The position numbers and the translations under genes are program-made. Below are positions 35,880-46,999 of a stretch of DNA of 64,000 nt, one piece after another. The stretch comes from Zygaena filipendulae (Eukaryota; Arthropoda; Insecta; Lepidoptera; Zygaenidae). The stretch is taken from the NCBI GenBank assembly GCA_907165275.2, contig OU015661.1, positions 6,517,501-6,581,500 of the forward strand, given 5' to 3'. Each line of letters opens with the position of its first letter. Position 1 is the first letter of the stretch. A model generated the notes under the pieces. That model was not told the DNA's origin. It did not search any database and worked only from the letters and a program-made list of their open reading frames with translations.

Positions 35880-36260
35880 CTTATTACACCTAAAGGGACA
35901 CATTATCAGTCCGCCGTCGGGTATCAGCCGACGCCCGACAGCCTGTCAGTTTATCTCAATCAATCACAGACTCACAGTTCCCCGGAAGGTTTTGAATTGA
36001 AGGGCAATCCGAACCCAGCGTGTGTGGCTGCTTGCCGTCACAGGCCTGCGTGGACAGGTATCGGCCGGACAGTCCGTCCGAGCCGCTATTCAGGCCGCTG
36101 CTGGCGCGGGTGAAACTCGATTGCCCCTGCTAGTGTGTAGACTTATAGCCGGCATTCGACCATTGCCGGCAGGCACTAATCGCTATAATGTGTGAGCTAT
36201 GCAAACCATGAACGGCAGGCCAACCGATAGGACCCGAGACTGCAGGCGGCCTGTTAATGT
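35880..36260. repeat. GC-rich repeat-like block upstream of RPA2
   Basis: Short inverted words (CAGTCCGCCGTCGGGTATCA with GACGCCCGACAGC; GCCGGCATTCG with TTGCCGGCAG) suggest a degraded GC-rich MITE. It may also contain the RPA2 promoter; I see no clear core element. Confidence 0.4.
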
Positions 36261-36471
36261 GTACAATTTGTCAGACACCAATCTAGGAAATCGGAAGGTG
36301 TAATCTATTATCGAAGTTAGAACAGTTGGTTCCAATTTAGGATGAGTTAAAGAGAGCGAGTGATCACACTACATTAAAAGTCTGGTTATTACTATTATTT
36401 TGTTTGTTTTGACATTATTTGATATACCTAATAACTTGTTATTTTTTTAGGAAAGAATCTTTTTATTAACT

Positions 36472-39400
36472 ATGTGGAATGGTGAGTAATTCAATACGGC
36501 TTAGAACAAGTTTAGATTTAGTCATCTATATTTTGTTGTTATTTAGATCTTTCACCGTGGTCTATCTTTTGTCAAATAGTTTTATATTTTTCTTGCAGAT
36601 CAGTCTGTTGCTAGTGGTGGAGGATTTTATAATTCCCCAAATCAGTTTGGGACGGCTACTACTCCGAATCAAGCACAAAAATCAGTAAAAAAAAATTTTT
36701 TGTTTAAATCTGACTGTTCCCTGTGTTCAGGGATAAAAAGTATCCTTTCTAACAACAAACTTTGAAACTTGTTATGACTTTGTAGTGTATAATGTATATA
36801 GTGTATACTATACACAAATAAACTTTTAGTGTTTTTTTGTAATAAGCTTTATTTATTTAATGTTTCTTAGGAAAAACCACGCAATATTTTTCTTAATACT
36901 AATTACCTACTGCTTAGTCATAATTACTTTAGCATTAATACTTTAATTTATTTTGTAATTGTTCTTAGGGGCGAAGAACTTCACGAACAGCACCACTGGT
37001 GATCACACAAGCTTTAAATTGTGGAGATGAGGGTGTTAAAATATGGGGCACAGACATTCAAATTGTTTCAATCGTCGCTCGGATTCGAAACATTAGGTTG
37101 CAAAGCACTAAAATAACTTATACTATTCAAGATATAACAGGAAGAATGAGAGCGGTGTTATGGATTGATCAGGAATCTATGGACGAAGATGTAAGTGTCT
37201 TAACTAAGCTAGTTTTTCAAAAACTAATTCGAAATCGTGATGTGAATATGCACATGTAACATCTTCATGAGCACTGGCATACACCATTTCCCACAATAAC
37301 TAGCTAGCTGAAAAAGTGAGATTTTTCAAATTCACATCGATAAATATAAATGTGTCTGTTTTTATTCCAAGTTAACAGCTTTTCACTAGATGCATATAAA
37401 AGTATACATATACCATAATTACATATTTTTTTTATCTGTCTGTCTGTTTGTTCCGGCTAATCTCTAAAACGGCTGGACCGATTTTAACATGACTTTCACT
37501 GGCAGATAGCTGATGTTAAAAAGAGTAACTTAAGCTATTTTTATTTTAGAGAAAAAATAGATCCTGCAAGAGTATCAAAACTCATAAGTGAAACTGCAGG
37601 GCACAGCTAGTCAAATGTAAAATTACAGTAAACTAATCTTAAATTTGTCATACCAGATTATAGAACCACTTAATGATATGTATTTACAAAAGGAAATTCT
37701 GTTTATAGGATAAATCCGCACCCAAGGTACAGGTAAATGACTACATTCAAGTTTATGGCAACATTAAGACTAACAAAGGGAGAAAACTGTTGATGGCATT
37801 CAAAATCATTCCAGTGAAGAATGTAAATTTGATAACATTTCATTATTTACAATGCATAATTAATAAATTGAAAATGGAAGCAGAGTCTAAAAAGGTATAA
37901 ATTCATGTAATTTATGATTATTATTATTCTTATTGGAAAAAAATCCACCCATTGAAGTGTGTGTGAATTGTTGTCATTAAGTCCTTAATTATGTAACTGG
38001 ACTGCTGAAATCTGGTTCTGTTCATCACATTCTTCACTGAGAGAGGGGAAGAGATCCATATCCATTAATTTTTTGGCTGATCTTTTATAAATCATTACGA
38101 AAAACTAGTCAAAACTAGGCATATTTAAACAAAATATGTACCTGGGCAATGCAAGTCGAAACATGTTCTGTTGACCAATTAAGTAAAAAAAGTTAAAATC
38201 GGTATTCACAGATCTTGACACCAGATAATATCTGTACTTGGATCCATATCCACGCCTGTAAATTTTTAATGATCCAGTACATCATTAATTATATATAATG
38301 CAATATTTAATTATACTACATTATCACTGAGTACCTACAGACGATTAATTATACGCGATCACGATAGTGTAGAGGGCATACTCGACTGTACTTGCCGAAC
38401 ATTGTCTATGATTGCCTGGCTGTGACCCGTGAATTGTCAGTTTTTGGGCAGGTATCCACGTTATCACCGATCATACGATCAACGATCATCGGCGATAATG
38501 TAGTGCAGTCATTACACATTAAAATTTGATGATATACAATGTGGTTCATTACTGCTTGTCTCACATGGCAATATACAGAACAGTCCTGCTAGTGACAGGA
38601 TAATTTGTACCTACCTATTTTATACCACTTAGCCTTTAATATTCAATATATTTTCTTTCGTCCTATTAGGAGGACAACTGCAGTAGAATAGAAATACTAT
38701 ACTTACTATAAAATAGCAAACACTTAGATATTGTGTATCACAAGCACGCACCACCTTTTTTTAAATTTATATCTGCACTTCTATAAACTTTAGGAGAAGG
38801 TGCCAACTGCCCAGCCTTCATTTGCGCATGGTCTGCCAGCAAATTCAATGGTTGGGATGAGTGATAACAGTGGATCAGTAAATGGATTGAATCCTCGACA
38901 AATGATGGTGTTCAACTTGATTCGTGCCTCCACATTAGAGCAGGGTATAAGCAAACAGGACATGTATGCATCTTTAAAGGAGCGCATGGCACAAGTAGAG
39001 TTTGAGTAAGTGTTTTATACCTATAACGCTTTCCTTGCTTACTTGATAACAAGCTAATTCTAGCTATATTTTTATCAATTCTTCAACTACTTGATTAAGT
39101 ACCTATTACCTAATATCTGAGCCTAATATATATATATTACTAGCTGTCCCCCGCGATTTCATCCGCGGTAATTTCCCGCGGAGGTTGCGGGAAAAAAGTA
39201 CTCTATGTCCTTCAGTTCCCGAGGGAATTCCGGGATAAAACCTATCCTATCTTTTAAGTTGGACCATTTTATGAACGGTTACAAAATTTTATCAAAATCC
39301 GTTCAGTAGTTTCGGAGTTCATCGCGGACAAACAACGTGACACGTGATTTATATATATTAGACTAGCTGTCCCCCGCGATTTCATCCGCGGTAATTTCGG

Positions 39401-40845
39401 AGTTCCCGCGGAAGTTGCGAGAAAGAAGTACTCTATGTCCTTCAGTTCCCGAGGGAATTCCGGGATAAAAACTATCCTATCTTTTAAGTTGGACCATTTT
39501 ATGAATGGTTACAAAATTTTATCAAGATCCGTTCAGTAGTTTCGGAGTCCATCGCGGACAAACGTGACACGTGATTTATATACATATACTAGCTGTCCCC
39601 CGCGATTTCATCCGCGGTAATTTCGTAGTTCCCGCGGAGGTTGCGGGAAAAAAGTACTCTATATCCTTCAGTTCCCGAGGGAATTCCGGGATAAAAACTA
39701 TCCTATCTTTTAAGTTGGACCATATTATAAATAGTTGCAAAATTTTATTAAAATCCGTTCAGTAGTTTCGGAGTCCATCGCGGACAAACAACGTGACACG
39801 TGATTTATATATATTAGATTAGATTACTAGCTGTCTCCCGCGATTTCATCCGCGGTAATTCCGGAGTTTCCGCGGGAATTCCGGGAAAAGGTGCTGTAGT
39901 TTACGGTGATAGCAGTTCCCCGCATTAATTTCCGGAGTTCCCGCGGGAATTACGGGATAAAAACTATCTTATCTTTTAAGTTGGACCATTTTATGAATGG
40001 TTACAATTTTTTTTCAAAATCCGTTCAGTAGTTTCGGAGTCCATCGCGGACAAACAACGTGACACGTGATTTATATTAGATAGATGTTTCGACAGCATCT
40101 GTTATCCTGTTCATAGTGTCGAGTTGTAACTAGTATACATTTCAAAACTATTACTCTAACTCTTGGGCCCCACTCATCGCGATAAAGGAAATATAATGTG
40201 CTATCGCAATGAATGTGACTAAGGGGTCGTAACTCAAAGCGTTTTATTATTTTACTAATTTAATGGGTTTAACCTTCAAACCCTTCAGCCAGCTCCACAT
40301 TCACGCGAGAATATCGCGTGAACTCGAGAAAACCACGAGAACGTGAATGTGGAGCTGATGTTCTCTGCCGTTTCTCGAAGTTTTCTCGCGTTCCCGCAAG
40401 ATTCTTGCGTGAATGTGGAGCGAGCTTTTAGGTGGAACCAAAATCCTTAAAATATGTCCAAATGCTCCATTCCTGCAAAATACTGTCCAAATTTCATGAT
40501 TCTTCCTTTTTTATTGTAAACTAGCTGGTACCTACCTTAAGATTTCACTCATGTGAAATTGCCTTTTTCCCAAGGTCCAATTCCAATATAGCTTAAATGC
40601 TGCTTTGTTCTAAGCATAATCCACCAAAACTGTGTGAATCTGTTTAGTTTTGGAGATTAGCTAGGAAATATATTTTATATGTGTATATTATACATGATAA
40701 ATAAAGCAAATAAAATAGTTAGACAGAAGTTGATGAAATGTGTTCTGTTAATGTCTGTTTCAGGAATATATTGGAATGGATGTGTGGTGAGGGTCATATA
40801 TATTCCACAATAGATGAAGAACATTTCCGTGCAACAGATGCTTAG
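36472..40845 (+). CDS. RPA2: Replication protein A 32 kDa subunit (RPA2)
   Basis: Six coding exons give 265 residues: 36472-36481, 36599-36684, 36969-37190, 37709-37894, 38794-39005, 40764-40845; 798 nt in total, all phases consistent. RPA2 is the middle subunit of the single-strand DNA-binding heterotrimer used in replication, repair and checkpoint signalling. The order is typical: a short Gly/Ser/Gln/Thr-rich N-terminus (about 1-40, the region phosphorylated in the family), an OB fold (about 42-165, including VSIVARIRNIRLQSTKITYT, DITGRMRAVLWID and DYIQVYGNIK), a linker with LNPRQMMVFNLIR, and a C-terminal winged helix ending in GEGHIYSTIDEEHFRATDA. Exon 1 codes for only three codons plus one base; an acceptor at 36449-36450 suggests a further non-coding 5' exon. 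AATAAA at 40980-40985. Intron 5 holds four tandem SINE-like repeats. Convergent with boca. Confidence 0.95.
39139..40083 (+). repeat. Four tandem SINE-like repeats in RPA2 intron 5
   Basis: Units start at 39139, 39364, 39588 and 39829, each beginning CTAGCTGTCCCCCGCGATTT (or close) and ending CGTGACACGTGATTTATAT. Period about 225-250 bp; the fourth has an internal insertion with a second start near 39907. Confidence 0.8.
40288..40428. repeat. MITE with AGCTCCACATTCACG ends
   Basis: AGCTCCACATTCACGCGAGA and, near the right, TTCTTGCGTGAATGTGGAGC are inverted; a third AACGTGAATGTGGAGCTG lies internally. It is in RPA2 intron 5. Confidence 0.6.
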
Positions 40846-41078
40846 ATAACATGTCTATCGTGTTATCTGTCTACCATCTAATCTAAGTTTATTAATCATA
40901 TTTTGTAGTCATAAAAGAATTGTGTTGAGAAAATTTCAGTTTGTTACTATATTTCAATATAAAACATTTTTACTTTTGAAATAAAAAAGTAAAAAATTAT
41001 TTTCACTTAAATTCATTTCAATACACTATTTTATTTACAACTAGATTCAGACTTGGCATAGTGTAACAACAATCAGAT

Positions 41079-42293
41079 CTATAATTCATCACGAACAGCA
41101 TTATTCTTGACATCAGGGTTTTTCCCAACATATGTTTGACTTTCTAACTGAACATCTTTTAGTTCATCTTGTTCTAAAAAGTATTCTTTAGCAGTCCAAG
41201 CTTGTGAGCCATCTTTAAACATGAATATGGCTCTATCATCATCAATTAAGTATCTGAAAAAAACATAAATAAGTAGGTAGGTAGTTTTTTTAAATGAGTA
41301 GGTATGTAGATTTAGAAAAGAAAAGAAAGATTTATTCAAACGAAGGAGAAACACAACACAAATGAACACATACAGGACAACACAAATGAAAATAAAGTAT
41401 AACAAAATAAATAATATGAAGTAAAGAAAAACAAAATAAAGAAAAACGAAATAAAACTAAACAAGAAACAATAACATATTTTGCCATTTGTGTGGTGTGT
41501 CTCCATGCTCGAAATGGTCCTTGACTCAGCATTATGTCGTGAGTGTGGGGACACTCACAACGCTGGTTTTCAGTCAAGGCCATAGTGACGCACGAATACC
41601 ACGCAAGACGAATGGGCGCACACAAACCATACGCACTAGCAATAATAATAATAAGAAAGAACACACAAAATAACTCCACACATACCTAATAGATACATAA
41701 ATTTATAAAAAAAATATTTCTAATGTTCTTTTTATTTACTACTCAGATGAATTTTATTTCGTCTGAGATTTACTAATGGTAACTATCCAAACATAATATC
41801 TGTGAATATTCTTACCTCTCAGTCTGAATGTGATTACTCCAAAGGCCTGTTTGCCAAATCTTAGTCAGTTCCTCAGTGCGAGCTCTAGATGGTTTGTTAG
41901 CAACTGTAACAAACATCATTAATGTCTGGCCTTTTTTGGTAGCCTGTAGAACATTTTCAGGTTTAGACATATCCAGTTTTGTTAAGTCAAGAGCAGGCGG
42001 TTTTCGAAGGTGCTCAGGTAACTCATCTTCTGGCAGAGGTTCTTCATCTTCTTCCCATTGATCAAATAATCTAAAATTAAAGAAATTTAATGCTTGCAGT
42101 TATCTCGAAATCGAATGAAAGACATTGCAATAAACTTAAGTTTTTAAGAAAAGGCATTAACAGATTACCGTTCCAAATCAGCATCACTGTAATCCCTAAT
42201 ATCTTTTTTAGCCCATTCCGGTTTATCTTCTACATGTTTCTTTGCCAAACAGCCGCAGATAAATAAAATAAAAAAATAGGAAATGGACTTCAT
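41079..42293 (-). CDS. boca: Boca / MESD, ER chaperone for LDL-receptor family proteins
   Basis: Three exons on the minus strand: 42169-42293, 41816-42070 and 41079-41253, totalling 555 nt, 184 residues. MESD/Boca folds the beta-propeller/EGF modules of LDL-receptor-family proteins (arrow/LRP5/6, yolk receptors) in the endoplasmic reticulum, so it is needed for Wingless signalling and yolk uptake in insects. Residues 1-17 are a signal peptide (MKSISYFFILFICGCLA); KPEWAKKDIRDYSDADLERL, QWEEDEEPLPEDELPEHLR and KKGQTLMMFVTV are MESD-domain segments; the last four residues RDEL (181-184) form an ER-retention signal. Length is near that of the fly protein. AATAAA for this strand is at 41030-41035, about 45 bp past the stop. 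Intron 2 carries an ultra-short palindromic insertion at 41742-41767. Confidence 0.95.
41734..41775. mobile_element. Ultra-short palindrome (26 bp) with 8-bp TSD
   Basis: Element 41742-41767 begins CTCAGATGAA and ends TTCGTCTGAG. ATTTACTA flanks it at 41734-41741 and 41768-41775. It lies in boca intron 2. Confidence 0.72.
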
Positions 42294-42389
42294 TTTTTAC
42301 CATACAATGTTCTCCGAAAAATTCGATTTATTTAATTAAATACGATTTAAATTTTAAACACTTGCAAATGATAAGAAAATATAGATAGT

Positions 42390-43015
42390 TTTTTTTTTGG
42401 TGAAGTTTACCCCTCTCGGCGAAGGCAGAAGGAAACTTAGTCCATATAGCCAATTCAGTGATTATTATGAATTATTAAGTAATTAATTATTATTATTATT
42501 AATTATTTTTGTTTTTTCTTCTTAATTCTATTAACTTATGTTCCTCAAAAGCTTTGTTATTCAAATTTTCAATATTGGTAGTAATATGTGGAAGCTGGTA
42601 ATTGGCCTTATTCTTAACTATTCTCTGTAACAAAGTATTGTACAAAGTATTGTATATTATCTAGCTGTAAGTTTTCCGAATAGTGCAAAATAAATAAATA
42701 AATAATCTTCTTCTGAAGTTATTTACATCGAAATGCATTTCGATGCTTTACCGGAACTTTTGGCAGCAAATCTTCACAGTTGAACCTTAGCAGGACGCTC
42801 TGTGGGAAGTTGTATAGTAAAACGAAAACCTCCCGATGAACGCCCTATTGCATCTTATTTCACTGTTTCCGCACACTATTCATCACTAATGGATCACTAT
42901 TATGCAAAATCCACCATATTCACACAATATTAATCACGATAAACTAATTTGCAAAACAAAGAAATAAAACTAACGTCCACTCTGCTAGAAATCCCGCCAA
43001 AAGTCCAAAAAAAAA
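42390..43015. mobile_element. One-armed copy of the SAS-6/RPA2 foldback, upstream of boca
   Basis: Starts TTTTTTTTTTGGTGAAGTTT, then CTTAGTCCATATAGCCAATT, an AT-rich insert, and from 42710 the inner arm (ACATCGAAATGCATTTCGAT, CTTCCGCACACT-like). It lies about 100 bp upstream of the boca ATG. Reading frames here (such as 42930-43346 minus) are repeat sequence. Confidence 0.7.
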
Positions 43016-43131
43016 TAAAATAGATACCACGATCATTGATATACCACACCATGGATATCGCATTCAATACAAACTTCAAGAGGATAAAGATGGTCCGAAC
43101 TCCGAAGTATACATACTTATATATTAACCTA

Positions 43132-43167
43132 GGTAGGACCAGAGAGAAGGTAATCACTGGGTAGGAC
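43132..43167. mobile_element. 20-bp unit CAGAGAGAAGGTAATCACTG with 8-bp TSD
   Basis: The unit at 43140-43159 is flanked by GGTAGGAC at 43132-43139 and 43160-43167. It lies between boca and spinster. The ends CAGAGA and CAGTGA (reverse) form a 6-bp near-inverted repeat. Confidence 0.65.
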
Positions 43168-43834
43168 ATTATAACTATATGCAACACAATGTTCGAGTGA
43201 TACTTCACTTGGGAGCACAGTGTCACTGCAGTGTTTGGCAGTGAATCAGTGATAAAAACTTCGCGGCCAGGAACGTCGTAAGCGCCGTATTTTTCGCAGC
43301 GCTTACACGTTTTTATCATAGAATAAAGCACGACTTCGGCCTTCACTAGACTACGACTAGCTCTGCTAACGAGATTACAGTACTAATGGAGTCGCTTTAA
43401 CATGTATTTTGTTTTTACGTACCTATGGTAATTTGTATGAATGTCAATTTAATAAATAAATAAATTAATTATAAAAGTAAATAAGAATTCCACTTACGTA
43501 AACTACATAATATTTTTTTTTTTAGAAAACTTCACCAAAAAAAATCACAGATATTAATGTTGTCGATTTTTTTATATACAGACGAAAATTTTAAGTAGTT
43601 GCATAAATTTTTTGGTAAATAAAATATAAAAGATCATTTTATAAAAAAAACAAATTACTATGATCAATAAGAAAGCCATTAATTAAAACTAAGATTATCA
43701 TAATTAGAAAAATTTGAATAATATTATGGATATTCATTTTGTAATTACAAAAAAAATATTGGTCGTAAAAAAAAAACAAGAGACATTTTTGCTGTTAATA
43801 GGGATGTGGACTACTTTTGAAAATCAAAATTCTA

Positions 43835-44130
43835 AAAATTCCGTCAGTTAGAAAATAAAAAAACAATAGACACGCATTTTTTGCTTTTTTAAATAAATTA
43901 AAATATACAGAGATAAAGCGCATTAAAGTTTAGGACGAGGAGGTCGTGACGTCACTAACCGCAAAACCGCCATACAAACTGTCAGAATAGTGACGTCACG
44001 CGAAATTTCAACTCAATATATCGCCGTTATTTTTTGATTACGTAAAAAAAGAAAAAATACGTGTTCAATATTTTTTAATAATCTACAAGACAGACTAAAA
44101 AATAAAAATTAGTCCACATGCCCATTATAT
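43835..44130 (+). repeat. Dispersed repeat, intact copy
   Basis: Shares GATAAAGCGCATTAAAGTTT and GACGTCACGCGAAATTTCAA with 4555-4696 and 5462-5600. Those two pieces are one copy split by the region that holds the 4697-5012 foldback. Inverted fragments lie at 15950-16230 and 23190-23350. No coding capacity is seen. Confidence 0.65.
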
Positions 44131-44214
44131 TTTTTTTATAAAACCAATATTTTCGCCCAAATAATTTCGAAACTAAAGCGCTTATTAGACTTTGCAATGT
44201 GGCAGAAACCAATT

Positions 44215-44395
44215 AGTTTCTAAGTTGGTTCCAATTCAGGATCAGTGAGTGACAAAGAGAGCGAGTGATCACACCACATTAAAATGTACCCTAATAGAGT
44301 TGATTTAGGGTACAATTTGTGTTGTGTGATTACTTGCTCTCCCTCTCTCACTCACTGATGTTATTTTGTATCCAATTTAGATTCCTAAACTGGAA
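44215..44395. repeat. MITE between boca and spinster
   Basis: GGTTCCAATTCAGGATCAGT and GAGAGCGAGTGATCACACCA on the left are inverted in GTGTGATTACTTGCTCTCCC and TCACTCACTGATG on the right. A one-ended copy is at 36325-36385 upstream of RPA2. Confidence 0.6.
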
Positions 44396-44584
44396 GTCAA
44401 GTTGGAAGTCGTGTAATAACTGCTTTTGGCAAAAATCTTGGCGCTTTATTGTTATACTTTTTAGTAATATTATTATTTAATTTAGGGGAATTTAGAGGTT
44501 TTTAACTTAACCTAGGGGTAAATATTTTCGAATGTTGGTAGCACTGTAATGTCAAATTGTCAATTGACCTAATTGACGTTAGAG

Positions 44585-45298
44585 GTGGGTCGTCGTCGCA
44601 TTTTCGAAGGACGTAACGAGACCGTCCGATCGTCTTCATCGACTAGTCGTTCGAGTAGTTGAATTCGACGACTAGTCGTTTAGCCGTCTAAACTAAACTT
44701 CTCCGTTTGGCCGTCTTCGAATTCTACTAGTCGGCTGAGTAACGGTCGTGACTTGTGTCGTCAACGTTTCGTCCGTTGCGCTCGTCGCTCGTCGCAGCCG
44801 TCATCGCTAGTCGCGGCCGTCGCCCGTCTTCGAATTCAACTAGTCGCCTGGGGATCGGCGAACCGTCCGTTCGTAGATCGTACGGCGACGGTCGATGTAA
44901 CTAGTGCGTCCGTACAACGCCCACCGCTAGACGTACATATGTCTAGTTAATTTGTGGTAACATACCCGTTGCGATCGGTCGCTTCGGTCGCCAGTCGCTA
45001 TTAAGTCTAGTTAATTTGTGATTTTGACTTTTGGTACGTCCGGTTGAAAGTTTAATTCGATATAACAATTCGGTTCTACATTTATTTTTTATATAAATCG
45101 CCATTATATCGTACAATTTATTAGATTTATTTTTCTTACTGATGTGGGTGGTATCGTAAATCTTAATAATAAAAATAAAAGTTTATATCGAATTAACTGT
45201 GGCCTTCATTTGAATCTGTTCAAAATCTTATCAGAAAGTGGTGCGACCCTATTTTAGTGTGTGAACTTGTGAAGGTAAAGTAGTGCAGTGCGGGCACC
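44585..45298 (+). promoter_or_regulatory. Spinster upstream/5' UTR region
   Basis: A CpG-rich stretch with CGTCG words (about 44590-44940) is followed by two copies of TCTAGTTAATTTGTG and an AT-rich leader to the ATG. This is the probable promoter and 5' UTR, but the start site cannot be placed by eye. Confidence 0.4.
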
Positions 45299-45509
45299 AT
45301 GGACGAGACCGAGAGTGCGATAACACCGAACACCTCCAATCAGCAGTTGGTTACCAACAGTGACAATGACTCTGCTACCGCACTGTTGCACGAGAAGCGA
45401 GAAAGAAGGAGAGATAATCTGAGGGACGTTAGCTGTATTGAATACATGACTGTCGGAATACTGTGCTTCGTGAACCTCATCAACTACATGGACAGATTCA
45501 CTTTAGCCG
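45299..45509 (+). CDS. spin: Spinster (SPNS family MFS transporter), first coding exon
   Basis: Starts at 45299 in a strong context (GGCACCATGG). The 70 codons plus one base encode a polar cytosolic N-terminus and the beginning of membrane helix 1 (MTVGILCFVNLINYMDRFTLAG), which matches the conserved start of Spinster/SPNS transporters. Spinster is a late-endosomal/lysosomal MFS carrier; vertebrate SPNS1 exports lysophospholipids and SPNS2 sphingosine-1-phosphate. The donor GTAAGT follows G45509 in phase 1. Joined to the exon at 63867 it gives ...[17 protein letters not shown], the order expected from the fly protein, so intron 1 is 18,357 bp. Confidence 0.93.
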
Positions 45510-46696
45510 GTAAGTTAGCGACAAATTCTCCTTATAGTGCAAAAAGAGCAACGTATTGGCTATGTATTTATTACATATTAGCTGTTCCCGGTGGCTTCAC
45601 TCGCGGTAATTTCGGAGTGCCCGCTGGAAGTCCGACTTAAAATATCTTCTATGATACTCACAAATAAAAAGAATTTTCAAAATCGGTTCTGTAGATCCAG
45701 AGATTACCCCCTACTACCTCACAAACTCATAAATTTTACCTATTTATAATATAGTATATAGATTATAGATGTATTTGTATAAAATAGATTTAAGTTATTT
45801 AGTGTTGAATTACTTGGAAGTTATAGAAATATAGAGAAAAAAAGTTTTCCACTTTAATTTATCTGAGTGGGTCTCTCTCGTCCTATCAAATAAGTAAGTA
45901 AAGTTGATGAATTGATTGGGATGATAATGTTTTAAGGCAAAAGAAATGAAAAATTAAAATGGTTTTAACTATCATCATTTAATAACACTATAATAGTTAC
46001 ATAACAGTAATTAGTACAAGGTTTTGTATCTGCTGTCACTTTTGTATTATTTATTTATTTATAATTCAGGCATGCAGTTGAAGCAACTTATATTACATTT
46101 GTTTGTGTACACTGTATTCTTTTATGTTCTGACTAGCTGTTCCTGCAGTTTCACCCGTGTTAGTTTTGGAGATCTTGTGGGAATTCAGGGATAAAAAGTA
46201 CCCTTTGTGTTATTCTAATGTATAAGCTATGTTATTGTAAAGTTTCATGAAAATCCATTCAGTAGTTTTTGTGTGAAAAAGTCCCAAACAGCCATACATA
46301 TATATAAACTTTTGCATTTATAAAGTTAGTAAGGATTAAGAGTAGGTATTCTACAGCAGGTCACCCAATAAGTCCCAAGATTAACTACCTACTAGAAAAT
46401 TTGTTACTAAACCATTAAAATTTGTAAACTAATGGCTTGGTTATGAAATTTTGATGAATTCTAAAAATCATATGAATGAAATAAATAATTAATATTAATA
46501 TAATTTTTAATTTATACTAGCTGTTCCCTGCGGTTTCTATAATATATACTAGCTGTTCCCTGTGAATTCACCTGTGGTAATTTCAGAGTTCCCGTAAGAA
46601 TTCCGGGTTACATTATCACAGTTACAGTAGTACAGTAATGGTGAAAGAATTCTTGAAATGTGTCAAGTAGTTTTTGAGTTAAATCATAACAAACAA

Positions 46697-46999
46697 AAAA
46701 CACAAAACTAAAAAGCTAAAAGTAACAAAATCCAACAGACAAAAATACACATAATACTATTATTGGTTTGTGCTACCACTTTTCGATTTGAATTCGGTGC
46801 CAAGCCCACTTACGTCTGCCCACTTGGGTTGTTCAGCTCACGACGAGCTCGTGGCGGGAGTGGACTTAGCCAATCTACCTACTTCATATTTGGCTTGCCA
46901 CCGACTTCAAATCGAAAAGTGGTAGCACATACCAATAATAGTATTATGTGTATTTTTGTCTGTTGGATTAAATCAGTATTTTGTTATTTTTAGCTTTTT
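46697..46999. repeat. Palindromic MITE, outer family
   Basis: Arms of about 100 bp: AACAGACAAAAATACACATA, TTGGTTTGTGCTACCACTTT, TTCGGTGCCAAGCC on the left, with inverses on the right. Copies at 11810-12420 and 54340-54620. It produces the spurious frame at 46763-46993. Confidence 0.7.

Noticed and set aside
42930..43346. 138-residue minus-strand frame
   Set aside because: Half is the one-armed foldback copy, the rest has no domain-like composition or splice context.
46763..46993. Frame starting MVCATTFRFEFGAKP, also at 54417
   Set aside because: Recurs because both are copies of the palindromic MITE, not a conserved gene.
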